From positions 244,217-308,216 of the forward strand of contig WQZH01000002.1 in NCBI GenBank assembly GCA_009780825.1: a DNA stretch of 64,000 nt, given 5' to 3'. Below the pieces are notes generated by a model. The model ran no database searches and had not been told where the DNA came from. It was given only the letters and a program-made list of their open reading frames with translations. The position numbers were made by a program, and so were the translations under genes. Below, piece by piece: positions 19,277 through 27,423 of the stretch; positions within the stretch are counted from its first letter, which is position 1; every line of letters begins with the position of its first letter. The stretch comes from Desulfobulbus sp. Its GTDB lineage: Bacteria > Desulfobacterota > Desulfobulbia > Desulfobulbales > Desulfobulbaceae.

Positions 19277-19292
19277 TGTTTCACGTGAAACA
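19277..19292. promoter_or_regulatory. parS centromere site
   Basis: TGTTTCACGTGAAACA, a perfect 16-bp palindrome identical to the canonical bacterial chromosomal parS. It lies in the nadB-parA intergenic region, 106 bp before parA. ParB (20188) is expected to bind and spread from it. It may also affect the two flanking promoters. Confidence 0.93.
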
Positions 19293-19340
19293 TGGATAAA
19301 TGTGATGGGAGAAAAAGAGAAATGTTCTCTGGGCAGCGAG

Positions 19341-19353
19341 AGTATAGTATACT
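19341..19353. promoter_or_regulatory. AGTATA-G-TATACT palindrome upstream of parA
   Basis: A 13-bp perfect palindrome centred 51 bp before the parA GTG. Its right half contains a TATACT that could be a -10 element, so it may be the parA promoter or an operator over it. The only possible -35 is weak, and the assignment is tentative. Confidence 0.3.
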
Positions 19354-19397
19354 CCCTGAATGTTTCATCAACAAAGCATCACCGGGGGTTATTTCCA

Positions 19398-20183
19398 GTG
19401 GACACACGAATTATTGCTCTGGCGAACCAGAAGGGCGGAGTCGGTAAAACCACCACCGCCTTGAATTTGGCCGCTGCCTTGGCCCAAAAGGGTAAAAAGG
19501 TGCTGCTGGTCGATTCCGACCCCCAGGGTAATGCCACCAGCGGCTTGGGTGTAACCCGCGAGGCCAATGGTGCCAAAAACATTTATGGGTGCTACATCGG
19601 CACCCATGAGACCGCCGATTGCATCCTGCCCGCCCGCCAGAAGAATCTTTCCCTGTTGCCTGCCTCCATCGACCTGGTGGGTATCGAAGTTGAACTGGTC
19701 AACCAGGATAACCGGGAAAAACGGTTGAAGCAGGTTTTGCGGCCGATCAAGGATCAGTATCAGTACATTCTCATCGATTGCCCGCCATCACTGGGGCTGA
19801 TCACCATCAACAGCCTGACCGCCGCCGACTCGGTGTTGATCCCGCTGCAATGCGAATATTTCGCCCTGGAAGGTTTGGCGTTGTTGGTTCAGACCATCCG
19901 CAAGGTGAAAAAGAACCTGAACCGAGAGCTGTACATCGAAGGTCTGCTGCTGACCATGTATGATCGCCGCAATCGGCTGACCCATTCCGTGGCCAACGAG
20001 ATCCAGAAGCATTTTGGCGATCAGGTCTACCGGACGGTGATTCCGCGCAATGTGCGGTTGAGCGAAAGCCCGAGCCATGGGCAGACGATTCTCGAGTACG
20101 ATGCGGCGAGCAGTGGTGCCAAGGCGTATCAGCAGTTGGGCGCGGAATTTTGCAAACGAAGCAACAGGAATGCGAGGGGATGA
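19398..20183 (+). CDS. parA: chromosome-partitioning ATPase ParA (Soj)
   Basis: Deviant Walker-type ATPase that, with ParB and parS, drives segregation of the origin region. 261 residues. The deviant Walker A KGGVGKTT is at residues 12-19 with the signature lysine, followed by LVDSDPQGNATSGLG and IDCPPSLGLITINSL. The short N-terminus without a DNA-binding extension is the chromosomal (Soj) type rather than plasmid type Ia. The GTG at 19398 precedes TRIIALANQKGG directly; the longer open frame upstream reads through nadB in antisense and is noncoding. parB follows after 4 bp. Confidence 0.95.
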   Translation: MDTRIIALANQKGGVGKTTTALNLAAALAQKGKKVLLVDSDPQGNATSGLGVTREANGAKNIYGCYIGTHETADCILPARQKNLSLLPASIDLVGIEVELVNQDNREKRLKQVLRPIKDQYQYILIDCPPSLGLITINSLTAADSVLIPLQCEYFALEGLALLVQTIRKVKKNLNRELYIEGLLLTMYDRRNRLTHSVANEIQKHFGDQVYRTVIPRNVRLSESPSHGQTILEYDAASSGAKAYQQLGAEFCKRSNRNARG

Positions 20184-20187
20184 GAGC

Positions 20188-21054
20188 ATGGTGAAGAATG
20201 TCCTAGGCCGTGGTGTAGGCGCTCTGCTGCCGGAAGAAAGCCTGGAAGAGGAAGATCGTTTCTTTATGTGTGATATCGACAAGATATCAGCCAATCCCCA
20301 GCAGCCGCGCAGCCATTTCGATGCGGAAAAATTGCAACAACTGGCTGATTCTATTCGCGAAAAAGGCGTGATTCAGCCGTTGCTGGTGCGCCGCGGCAAT
20401 GAGAATCGCTATGTCCTGATCGCTGGCGAGCGGCGATTGCGCGCCGCCAAGCTGGCAGGCCGCGACGAGGTGCCGGTGGTGGTGATGGATCAGGCCGGGG
20501 ATCGGGAAAACCTGGAACTGGCGCTGATTGAAAATATCCAGCGCCACGATCTCAACCCCATCGAAGAGGCCATAGCCTACAGCCGGCTGATGGAAGAATT
20601 CCATCTTACCCAGGAGGAGGTCGCAAAAAAGGTGGGCCGGCAGCGGTCGACCATCACCAATGTCCTGCGTCTTTTGCAGTTGCCGGACCCGGTGCGGCAG
20701 GATGTGGTCACCGGGGCAATCAGCGAAGGCCATGCCCGTGTGCTCCTGCGGATCAAGGACCAGCCGGAACTGTTGCGGGAAGTGCGCGACCGGATCGTCC
20801 ACCAGGGTTTGTCGGTGCGGGCCGCGGAACGGTTGTGCGCTGCCCAGGCCGCTCAACCAGCGGCCAGGAGGGCTGGCCCCGCACAACCAGAGGGGGATTT
20901 GCTGGCCTCGTACTGTTCCGCCCTGATCAACCAACTGACCAATCAACTGCACACCAAGGTGCGGATCGTGCAACAGGGGAAACGGGGACGGTTGGAGATT
21001 GAATACTATTCCAGCGATGATCTCGACCGATTGATCAGCCTACTGGCCAGATAG
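20188..21054 (+). CDS. parB: chromosome-partitioning protein ParB (Spo0J)
   Basis: CTPase and parS-binding protein, 288 residues. It opens with the typical LGRGVGALLPEE, has the CTP-binding region (NPQQPRSHFDAEKLQQLADSI begins it, then VLIAGERRLRAAKLAG and ALIENIQRHDLNPIEEA), and the HTH that reads parS (LTQEEVAKKVGRQRSTITNVLRLL is its core, written here as two parts: LTQEEVAKKVG and RQRSTITNVLRLL). The C-terminal dimerisation domain follows a Pro/Ala-rich linker near residues 225-240. The start is the ATG 4 bp after parA. A perfect parS lies upstream of parA, so the whole module is local. Confidence 0.95.
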   Translation: MVKNVLGRGVGALLPEESLEEEDRFFMCDIDKISANPQQPRSHFDAEKLQQLADSIREKGVIQPLLVRRGNENRYVLIAGERRLRAAKLAGRDEVPVVVMDQAGDRENLELALIENIQRHDLNPIEEAIAYSRLMEEFHLTQEEVAKKVGRQRSTITNVLRLLQLPDPVRQDVVTGAISEGHARVLLRIKDQPELLREVRDRIVHQGLSVRAAERLCAAQAAQPAARRAGPAQPEGDLLASYCSALINQLTNQLHTKVRIVQQGKRGRLEIEYYSSDDLDRLISLLAR

Positions 21055-21069
21055 AAGGACTAAAGGACG

Positions 21070-21255
21070 ATGACGGCTCCGCCGATCAGGACGCAGCAGA
21101 CCAACAGCCGGTCATCAAGCCGCTTCCGCCGGACACCGCTGATTCTGCTGCTGGTCTTTCTCCTTGTGCTGCTGGCCGGGATCGCCGTGGATGAACCTGC
21201 GCGGGTGCTGGAGCAGGCCCGGTCCGTGTGCGTATCCTGCATCGGCATCGGGTGA
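21070..21255 (+). CDS. small CXXC membrane protein (CD1871A-like)
   Basis: A 61-residue protein: a basic N-terminus, one hydrophobic helix (TPLILLLVFLLVLLAGI), and a terminal CVSCIGIG with a CxxC near the very end. This layout and the ending resemble the CD1871A family of short CXXC proteins found in clostridia and sulfate reducers, usually next to a NapH-like ferredoxin, as here. The function is unknown; a thiol relay or metal-delivery role at the membrane is only a guess. It sits 15 bp after parB and 2 bp before the ferredoxin gene. Confidence 0.7.
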   Translation: MTAPPIRTQQTNSRSSSRFRRTPLILLLVFLLVLLAGIAVDEPARVLEQARSVCVSCIGIG

Positions 21256-21257
21256 GC

Positions 21258-22163
21258 ATGGAACGGCTGCGCTTTTGGGTCCAGGCCCTGTGGTTTTTTT
21301 TCAGTAACGGGTATTGGGCCTTTCCGGCAAGCGGCACCCTGTACCAGGGACCGCTGAAGGTGCTCTGTTCGCCTGGTCTCAACTGTTACTCGTGCCCCGC
21401 CGCCACCACGTTCTGTCCGATTGGCAGTCTGCAGCAATTGCTGCTGGGTGTGCACCTTGCGCTCCAGAACGGCCAGGCGTATGTGGGCAGTTATGTCCTG
21501 GGGTGCATGGGGCTGCTCGGCACGATCTGCGGTCGCCTGATCTGCGGCTGGGCCTGTCCGTTCGGGCTCATCCAGGAAATGCTCTACCGGATACCCTCGC
21601 CCAAGGTGGCGGTCCACGGGAAACTCATCTGGGGCAAATATCTCGTGCTGCTGGTGCTGGTCGTGCTTCTGCCGCTGATGGTGGTCAGCGATTTCGGGGT
21701 TGGACTCCCCTGGTTCTGCAAATTTCTCTGCCCGGTCGGCACCTTGGAGGCGGGGATTCCCATGCTGTTGCTGATGCCGGATCTGCGGTCGGCTGTGGGG
21801 GTTTTGTATCTGTATAAACTCTGCGTGCTGGCATTGGTGCTCATCTGGTCCGTTGCTGCGTTCCGCCCCTTTTGCCGCACGCTGTGCCCGTTGGGCGCTT
21901 TTTACGGGCTGTTCAACCGGGTCAGCCTGATTCGGTTGAAATTTAATGCGGATAACTGTACAAAGTGTGGGGCCTGTCACCGAGTCTGCCCGGTGGATAT
22001 TCGTGTTGACCAGTTGCCGAACAGCGGAGAGTGCATCCGCTGTTTGCGCTGCTGCACCGGGGCCTGTCAATCCAATGCGCTTTCCGTGGAGATAGCAGGG
22101 TATGTTTGGCAGATCATGCGGCACCCCTCCGATCGTCCATGCGCCAAACGGGGTTGCCTATGA
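21258..22163 (+). CDS. membrane 4Fe-4S binding protein (NapH/CcoG-like)
   Basis: Polytopic membrane protein of 301 residues with cytoplasmic iron-sulfur clusters. It has several hydrophobic helices, two cysteine-rich CxxCP-type repeats in the membrane domain (CGWACPFGLIQE and CRTLCPLGAFYG, the NapH signature) and a C-terminal ferredoxin-like region with NCTKCGACHRVCPVDI and CIRCLRCCTGAC. Proteins like this pass electrons between the quinone pool or a soluble donor and an extracytoplasmic acceptor; the specific partner here is unknown. It is packed between the CXXC protein and the SH3 gene, which it overlaps by 4 bp. Confidence 0.85.
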   Translation: MERLRFWVQALWFFFSNGYWAFPASGTLYQGPLKVLCSPGLNCYSCPAATTFCPIGSLQQLLLGVHLALQNGQAYVGSYVLGCMGLLGTICGRLICGWACPFGLIQEMLYRIPSPKVAVHGKLIWGKYLVLLVLVVLLPLMVVSDFGVGLPWFCKFLCPVGTLEAGIPMLLLMPDLRSAVGVLYLYKLCVLALVLIWSVAAFRPFCRTLCPLGAFYGLFNRVSLIRLKFNADNCTKCGACHRVCPVDIRVDQLPNSGECIRCLRCCTGACQSNALSVEIAGYVWQIMRHPSDRPCAKRGCL

Positions 22164-22627
22164 ATATGCGAAGAATCTTGCACGCGCATGCCCTCTCTGT
22201 GGGTCTGCTGCTTGCCCGGACAGCCATGGCTGCGGAGATGGTGGCCATTGGCGACGATGATATCAATATGCGTTCCGGTCCAGGTACTGGGCACGAGATC
22301 CTGTGGAAGCTCGACTCCGGCTTCCCGCTCGAGGTGGTCGGCGCCAAGGGAGAATGGCTCCAGGTCAGGGATTTCGAAGGCAGCAGCGGTTGGGTGCATA
22401 AAAAAACAACGCAGAAAACCGCATTTGTGATTGTCAAGGCCAACAAGGGGACAAACGGGCAGATCAATGTCCGCAAGGAACCGAATCTGACCGCCGACAT
22501 TGTCGCTAACGCCGGCTACGGTGTGGTGTTCAAGGTGCTGCAGAAGCAGGACGGATGGGTCAAGGTTGCGCATGGCCAGGAGGGGGTAACCGGGTGGGTG
22601 GATGGCCGCCTGCTCTGGGGAATGTAG
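22160..22627 (+). CDS. exported SH3-domain protein
   Basis: 155-residue secreted protein with an N-terminal signal peptide (about 24 residues, ending TAMAAE) and two bacterial SH3 (SH3_3) domains: DDINMRSGPGTGHEILWKLD with GWVHKKTTQ, and GQINVRKEPNLTADIVANAG with GWVDGRLL. Such domains usually bind cell-wall peptides. It overlaps the 4Fe-4S gene by an ATGA and so belongs to the same transcript; what it contributes to that unit is unclear. Confidence 0.85.
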   Translation: MNMRRILHAHALSVGLLLARTAMAAEMVAIGDDDINMRSGPGTGHEILWKLDSGFPLEVVGAKGEWLQVRDFEGSSGWVHKKTTQKTAFVIVKANKGTNGQINVRKEPNLTADIVANAGYGVVFKVLQKQDGWVKVAHGQEGVTGWVDGRLLWGM

Positions 22628-22783
22628 CTCATCACACGTACTAACTAAGTCGTTTTTTTCGCATAGAGGCGGACGAACGCCAGGCTGGTCGTCGGTAGCG
22701 TCTTCTTTCCGCTCCGCGCCGTTTCCACACTGCTGGGTTGCGAAGCTTTATCCAATATGTACGGCGTAACCCAACCATTGCCC

Positions 22784-23551
22784 ATGATTCCCGACAAACA
22801 GCGCATCAAGCTCAGATTCGAGCAGGCCGCGGCCACGTACGAACAGCAGGCCACGGTACAATCACGGGTGGCGATCAGGCTGCTTCGGCTGCTGGATGAG
22901 GTGGTCGCCGGCTTCCAGCCCGCGGATGTGCTGGAGATCGGCTGCTGCACCGGGCTGCTGACCGAGAAGACACTGACCCGCTTTCCAGGCATCGACCATT
23001 TCACCCTGTGTGACCTGGTCGCCTCGTTCGAGCAGCGAGTCTGCCGCCGAATCGGAATCCACGCGGAAAAAATCACCTTTCTGGCGGGCGACATTGAAAC
23101 TTTGCCGCTCCCCGAGCATTACGATTTGGTCATTTCCTCCTCGACCCTTCATTGGATGTATGATCTGCCCGCCCTGTGCAACAAGTTGCATCGGCATCTC
23201 TACCCTGGGGGAGTGTTCGCTTTTTCCCTGTACGGCAAGGAGAATCTGCACGAGATCCGCGAGATCACGGGCATGGGGCTGACCTATCGTTCCCTGGAGC
23301 AGTTGCGGACAGTGGTCGAGGAACGGTTTCATATCCTGGCCGCCGAAGAGGCGAGGGAAACCCTGTGGTATCCGACGCCGATCGCGATTCTTCAGCATCT
23401 CCGGGCCACCGGTGTAAACTCGATCGGCCAGCAGGCATGGACCCGACGCCAAGTGAGTGATTTTGTCGCGAGCTATCAACGGCGCTTTGCCGACGGGCAG
23501 GGCGTCCGTCTCACGTACCACCCCATGTTCTTCGTGGCGCAGCCCCGGTGA
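22784..23551 (+). CDS. bioC: malonyl-ACP O-methyltransferase BioC
   Basis: SAM-dependent methyltransferase that caps malonyl-ACP so that fatty-acid enzymes can build the pimeloyl moiety of biotin. About 255 residues. The start MIPDKQRIKLRFEQAAATYE is the family's typical KxxIxxxFxxAAxxYxxxA opening. Motif I is VLEIGCCTGLLTEKTL and the post-motif ISSSTLHWMYDLP carries the conserved W. The ATG at 22784 is chosen over one nine codons upstream because homology starts there. bioD follows 55 bp later; other biotin genes are not in the window. Confidence 0.88.
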   Translation: MIPDKQRIKLRFEQAAATYEQQATVQSRVAIRLLRLLDEVVAGFQPADVLEIGCCTGLLTEKTLTRFPGIDHFTLCDLVASFEQRVCRRIGIHAEKITFLAGDIETLPLPEHYDLVISSSTLHWMYDLPALCNKLHRHLYPGGVFAFSLYGKENLHEIREITGMGLTYRSLEQLRTVVEERFHILAAEEARETLWYPTPIAILQHLRATGVNSIGQQAWTRRQVSDFVASYQRRFADGQGVRLTYHPMFFVAQPR

Positions 23552-23606
23552 ACCGTAACGGACCCACCGGACTGCACCGATCCCGATCGTTGTCGGAGGG
23601 CGAACC

Positions 23607-24299
23607 ATGAGTACACCGCAGCGCGTCATCGCCGTGGGCGGCATCGACACCGATGTCGGCAAATCCTATGTGACGGGGCTGTTGGCCCGGCATCTTGTCC
23701 AGCAGGGATATTCGGTCACCACCCTGAAGCTCGTCCAGACCGGCTGTCGTGAGGTTGCAGACGACATCGCATTGCATCGTCGGCTGATGGAACAGCCGCT
23801 TTCCGAATTCGACCGCAACGGCACCACCTGTCCCTATCTCTTTCCATTTCCCGCTTCACCACACCTGGCTGCGCACATGGTCGGCGCCGCCATCGAAACA
23901 TCGGTGCTGGATCAGGCCATGGCCACCTTGCGCACGCATTTCGACTGGCTCCTGGTGGAAGGGGCCGGCGGCTTGCTGGTACCGCTCAACGGCCAGTGGC
24001 GGCTGCTTGATTACTATGCGGCCCGGAACCTCCCTTTGATCCTGGTCACCTCGCCACGCCTGGGTTCGATCAACCATACCTGTCTCAGCCTGGAAGCGAT
24101 CAAAGCCCGGAGTATTGCTCTTCTGGGCATTGTCTACAATCTGTTCGGTGATCATCCCCGGGAGATCGTACACGATACGCTCCAGGAAATCCGGCGGGCC
24201 TTGGTCGAGTACGATTTCGCCGAAACAGTCGTGCTCGTCTCCGACACCAGGGAAAGCATGACAGCCGGGTGGCAGCCACTGCTGGCGGCCCTGAGATGA
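23607..24299 (+). CDS. bioD: dethiobiotin synthetase
   Basis: ATP-dependent carboxylase closing the ureido ring of dethiobiotin from 7,8-diaminopelargonate. 230 residues. The modified Walker A region is GIDTDVGKSYVTGLLA near residues 12-27, TLKLVQTGC holds the substrate lysine, and the VEGAGGLLVPL loop is intact. A GGAGGG sequence upstream of the ATG supports the start. With bioC directly upstream this is a two-gene biotin unit, probably cotranscribed. Confidence 0.95.
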   Translation: MSTPQRVIAVGGIDTDVGKSYVTGLLARHLVQQGYSVTTLKLVQTGCREVADDIALHRRLMEQPLSEFDRNGTTCPYLFPFPASPHLAAHMVGAAIETSVLDQAMATLRTHFDWLLVEGAGGLLVPLNGQWRLLDYYAARNLPLILVTSPRLGSINHTCLSLEAIKARSIALLGIVYNLFGDHPREIVHDTLQEIRRALVEYDFAETVVLVSDTRESMTAGWQPLLAALR

Positions 24300-24881
24300 C
24301 ACGCGCCCGTGCCTGAACCGATGCGCTAAGCATTGTTTTCGCTCAACGCCGCAAACCGCGCGCCCGGCACTCATCTGCTCTGCCGCTCCACCTCAATAAC
24401 AGCCCTTGATCAGTTCATTGATCGTTCAATGAACCCGGCATCGCTTCGGGAGCAGGGCGATCTCCAAGATGACGCTGTGCAAATTGTTCAACAAGAAAAA
24501 GCATCATGCCAAAGAAATAGGGATGCACAAGGGAATTACGATGAGGAGATTTTAGAGGCTGTTTCTTATTTTAATAAAAATTATTCAAGAGATACTTGGT
24601 TGACGCGGTGCCGGTCGCCTGGCTTCGCACCGGGAGTGAACGGACAGTAAAGCCAGGTGGGCAATTGTGCTAATTGTGCATAATGAGAAAAAAGTTGCAT
24701 GAGATAAAATTCTTCTCTAAGAAAGCGATGCTATCCGGTTGTTAGGAAGTGGAAGTCGGCCCACAAAATAAATAGATAAATAACAACAGCAACTGCCCGC
24801 AAGGATTGAGCGTAGGACCGCAGTCTGTGGCCGATTGTGCAATCTTTGGGAGATTCAACACTCTGAAAAAGGGAGGCCTGT
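24300..24881. other. long leader region before hdrA, no gene recognised
   Basis: About 580 bp with no credible gene; an open frame at 24333-24650 has no recognisable homology. It contains a CCTGGCTT / AAGCCAGG inverted repeat around 24620-24655 that could fold into a hairpin, and two directly repeated AATTGTGC octamers (24663-24670 and 24672-24679), with a further ATTGTGC inside GATTGTGCAATC at 24833-24844. The region must carry the promoter for the hydrogenase operon; no clear -35/-10 pair or known riboswitch was recognised. Confidence 0.5.
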
Positions 24882-26891
24882 ATGGCGAAAGTCGGTGTGT
24901 ATGTCTGTCACTGCGGTACGAATATTGCCGGAGTCATCGACGTGTCGGCGGTCCGCGATTTTGCGGAAACGCTGCCTGATGTCGTGATCGCCCGCAAAGA
25001 TCTGTTCATGTGCTCGGATTCTGGGCAGGAAATGGTCAAGAAGGACATCATTGATGGCCTGGTTGACCGCGTGGTGGTGGCTGCCTGCACGCCGCGCACC
25101 CACGAGCCGATTTTCCGAGCTGCCTTGGAGAAGGCGGGGCTGAACAAGTACCTGTTCGAAATGGCCAACATCCGCGATCAGGGCAGTTGGGTGCATGGCC
25201 ACGACCACGAAGGAGCCACGGAAAAAGCCAAAAAGATCGTGGCATCGGCCGTGGGCAAGGCCCGCAACCTTGAACCGCTGGAAGACAAATTCGTGCCGGT
25301 CACCGACGCAGCCCTGGTGATCGGCGGCGGTATCGGCGGCATCAATGCCGCCCTCGAATTGGCCAACATGGGACACAAGACCTATCTGGTCGAGAAACGC
25401 CCATCCATCGGCGGCGTCATGGCCCAATTGGACAAGACGTTTCCCACCAATGACTGCTCGGCCTGTATCCTTACCCCGATGATGGTCGAGGCCTACAATC
25501 ACCCCAACATCGAAACCCTGGCCTATTCCGAAGTGGATGACGTCAGTGGATATATCGGCAACTTCACGGTCAAAATCAGACAGAAGCAGACCTATGTCGA
25601 TTGGTCGCGATGCACCGGCTGCGGTGATTGCGCCAGCAAATGTCCTTCCAAGGTGCCGGACGAGTTCAACATGGGGTTGTCCGACCGGCGCGCCGCCTAT
25701 ATCATGTTTCCCCAGGCCGTGCCCAAGAAGGCGGTGGTCGACATGGATCACTGCTTGAATTGCGCCGGCAGGGAAATCGGCACCCTGCCGAAGATTAACG
25801 AAAAGACAGGGCGTCCTATCCTGGCGCCTTGCGAGCGGGCCTGTCCGGCCGAGGCCATCAATCGGTCCGTGGCCTACAATCCGGAAGGTGCGATCAAGGA
25901 GGTGGAAGTCGGCTCGATCGTCGTCGCCACGGGTTACCAGGTCATGGACAAAGGCTGGTTCAAGGAGATGGCCCCGGATTCACCCAACGTGATCACCGCG
26001 CTGCAGCTGGAGCGGATCATCTCGGCCACCGGGCCCACCGAAGGCAAGCTGCTGCGGCCCTCGGACAAGGAGAAACCGCACACCATCACCTTCGTTTCCT
26101 GTATGGGATCGCGGGACGAAAACTTCCACACCTACTGTTCACGCTTCTGTTGCATGTACATGATCAAGCAGGCCCGGCTGATCAAGGAGAAATATCCAGA
26201 CATCGCGATCAACATGCATTTTATCGACGTCCGCGCGGCCGGCAAGGGGTACGACGAGTACTACACCGGTGCCCGCAAGATGGGAATCAACTTTTTCAAA
26301 GGCAAGGTCGGCGGCTTGGAAATGCTGTCCGGAGATCGTCTCCGGGTGTTGGCCTATGACATGGAATCGGCCGTCAATATCGAATACGAGTCGGATCTGG
26401 TGGTTTTGGCCACAGCAGTCGAACTGCCGCAGGATGCCACCACATTGGCCCAGAAGCTGGGGCTGCAATTCTGCGGGGCCAACTTCTTCCGCGAACTGCA
26501 TCCGAAACTGGGACCGGTGGAAACCGCCACCGAAGGACTGTTCCTGGCCGGTTGCTGTCAGGGACCCAAGGACATCCCGGACACCGTGTCCCAGGCCAAA
26601 GCCGCCGCCGCAGCCGCCGCAGTGCCGCTGTCTCAGGGCAAGGTCAGGATCGAACCGATCATCTCCGAGGTCCATGCCGAGGTGTGCAGCGGTTGCGGCA
26701 TCTGTATCCCGCTCTGTCCATACCATGCCATCAGCATGACCACCTTTGCCGACCGACCCAGGGCTCAGATCGAAATGTCGGCCTGCAAGGGCTGTGGTGT
26801 CTGCACTTCGGCCTGCCCATCAGGGGCCATTGTCCTCCACGGTTACGACGAAACGCAGATCTTCGCCCAGATCGAGGCGCTGACAGCTTAA
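24882..26891 (+). CDS. hdrA: heterodisulfide reductase-type flavoprotein subunit A (HdrA)
   Basis: FAD and iron-sulfur protein at the centre of flavin-based electron bifurcation: it splits or joins electron pairs between hydrogenase, ferredoxin and the HdrBC disulfide site. 669 residues. The FAD-binding GGGIGGINAALELANMGH begins at residue 148. Ferredoxin-like clusters are at CTGCGDCASKCP (from Cys244) and, at the C-terminus, CSGCGICIPLCP (Cys602) and CKGCGVCTSACP (Cys635). TNDCSACILTP is the conserved HdrA cysteine segment. A GGGAGG ribosome site precedes the ATG. It heads the hdrACB-mvhDGA operon. Confidence 0.93.
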   Translation: MAKVGVYVCHCGTNIAGVIDVSAVRDFAETLPDVVIARKDLFMCSDSGQEMVKKDIIDGLVDRVVVAACTPRTHEPIFRAALEKAGLNKYLFEMANIRDQGSWVHGHDHEGATEKAKKIVASAVGKARNLEPLEDKFVPVTDAALVIGGGIGGINAALELANMGHKTYLVEKRPSIGGVMAQLDKTFPTNDCSACILTPMMVEAYNHPNIETLAYSEVDDVSGYIGNFTVKIRQKQTYVDWSRCTGCGDCASKCPSKVPDEFNMGLSDRRAAYIMFPQAVPKKAVVDMDHCLNCAGREIGTLPKINEKTGRPILAPCERACPAEAINRSVAYNPEGAIKEVEVGSIVVATGYQVMDKGWFKEMAPDSPNVITALQLERIISATGPTEGKLLRPSDKEKPHTITFVSCMGSRDENFHTYCSRFCCMYMIKQARLIKEKYPDIAINMHFIDVRAAGKGYDEYYTGARKMGINFFKGKVGGLEMLSGDRLRVLAYDMESAVNIEYESDLVVLATAVELPQDATTLAQKLGLQFCGANFFRELHPKLGPVETATEGLFLAGCCQGPKDIPDTVSQAKAAAAAAAVPLSQGKVRIEPIISEVHAEVCSGCGICIPLCPYHAISMTTFADRPRAQIEMSACKGCGVCTSACPSGAIVLHGYDETQIFAQIEALTA

Positions 26892-26904
26892 GGAGAACGC
26901 CAAC

Positions 26905-27408
26905 ATGTTAATCACTCAAGAGAAAATTAATGAAGCCGTCTCCACCATCATCGAATACGGCGGTCGTGGCATCCTCAACTGTGTCCAATGCGGCGCCTGT
27001 TCAGCGATTTGCCCCGGAGTCCGCGCCGGCTTTCCTCTGCTCTGCCGCAGTCTGATTCGTCATCTGCTCAACGGAGAGCTGGAAGAAATCATCGAGGATT
27101 CCTCGAGTTGGGCATGTCAGGCTTGCTGCCGTTGCACCGAGGTGTGTCCTCGGGGAGTGAGGCCGCAGGAGGTGGTATTCGCTTTTCGCCGTTACCAGGG
27201 CAATCAGCTTGCCTTTTCCACCTCGTCGGTCACCAGCCAGATGAATCTGTTCGAGACCGGGCATGCCGTCTACGTTGACCCGAAAGAGGCGAGAAGCAAG
27301 GTCGGGCTGCCGGAAAAAACACCGACCTCGGCCTTTGACGAGCAGGCCAAGCAGGAAATCCAGACACTGATCAACAACAGTCCCATGGGCCAGTTGGGTC
27401 TTTTCTAA
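26905..27408 (+). CDS. hdrC: heterodisulfide reductase-type subunit C (HdrC)
   Basis: Small iron-sulfur electron carrier of 167 residues linking HdrA to HdrB. Two 4Fe-4S sets are visible: CVQCGACSAICPG near residues 32-44 and CQACCRCTEVCPRGVRP near residues 71-87, each followed by the loop typical of HdrC. The C-terminal half (SVTSQMNLFETGHAV) is less conserved. GGAG lies before the ATG. It sits 13 bp after hdrA and 15 bp before hdrB, so all are on one transcript. Confidence 0.9.
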   Translation: MLITQEKINEAVSTIIEYGGRGILNCVQCGACSAICPGVRAGFPLLCRSLIRHLLNGELEEIIEDSSSWACQACCRCTEVCPRGVRPQEVVFAFRRYQGNQLAFSTSSVTSQMNLFETGHAVYVDPKEARSKVGLPEKTPTSAFDEQAKQEIQTLINNSPMGQLGLF

Positions 27409-27423
27409 GGAGGGGGGCCATTT

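Noticed and set aside
24333..24650. 105-residue open frame before hdrA
   Set aside because: No known domain, no ribosome site, and composition shifts along its length; treated as leader DNA.
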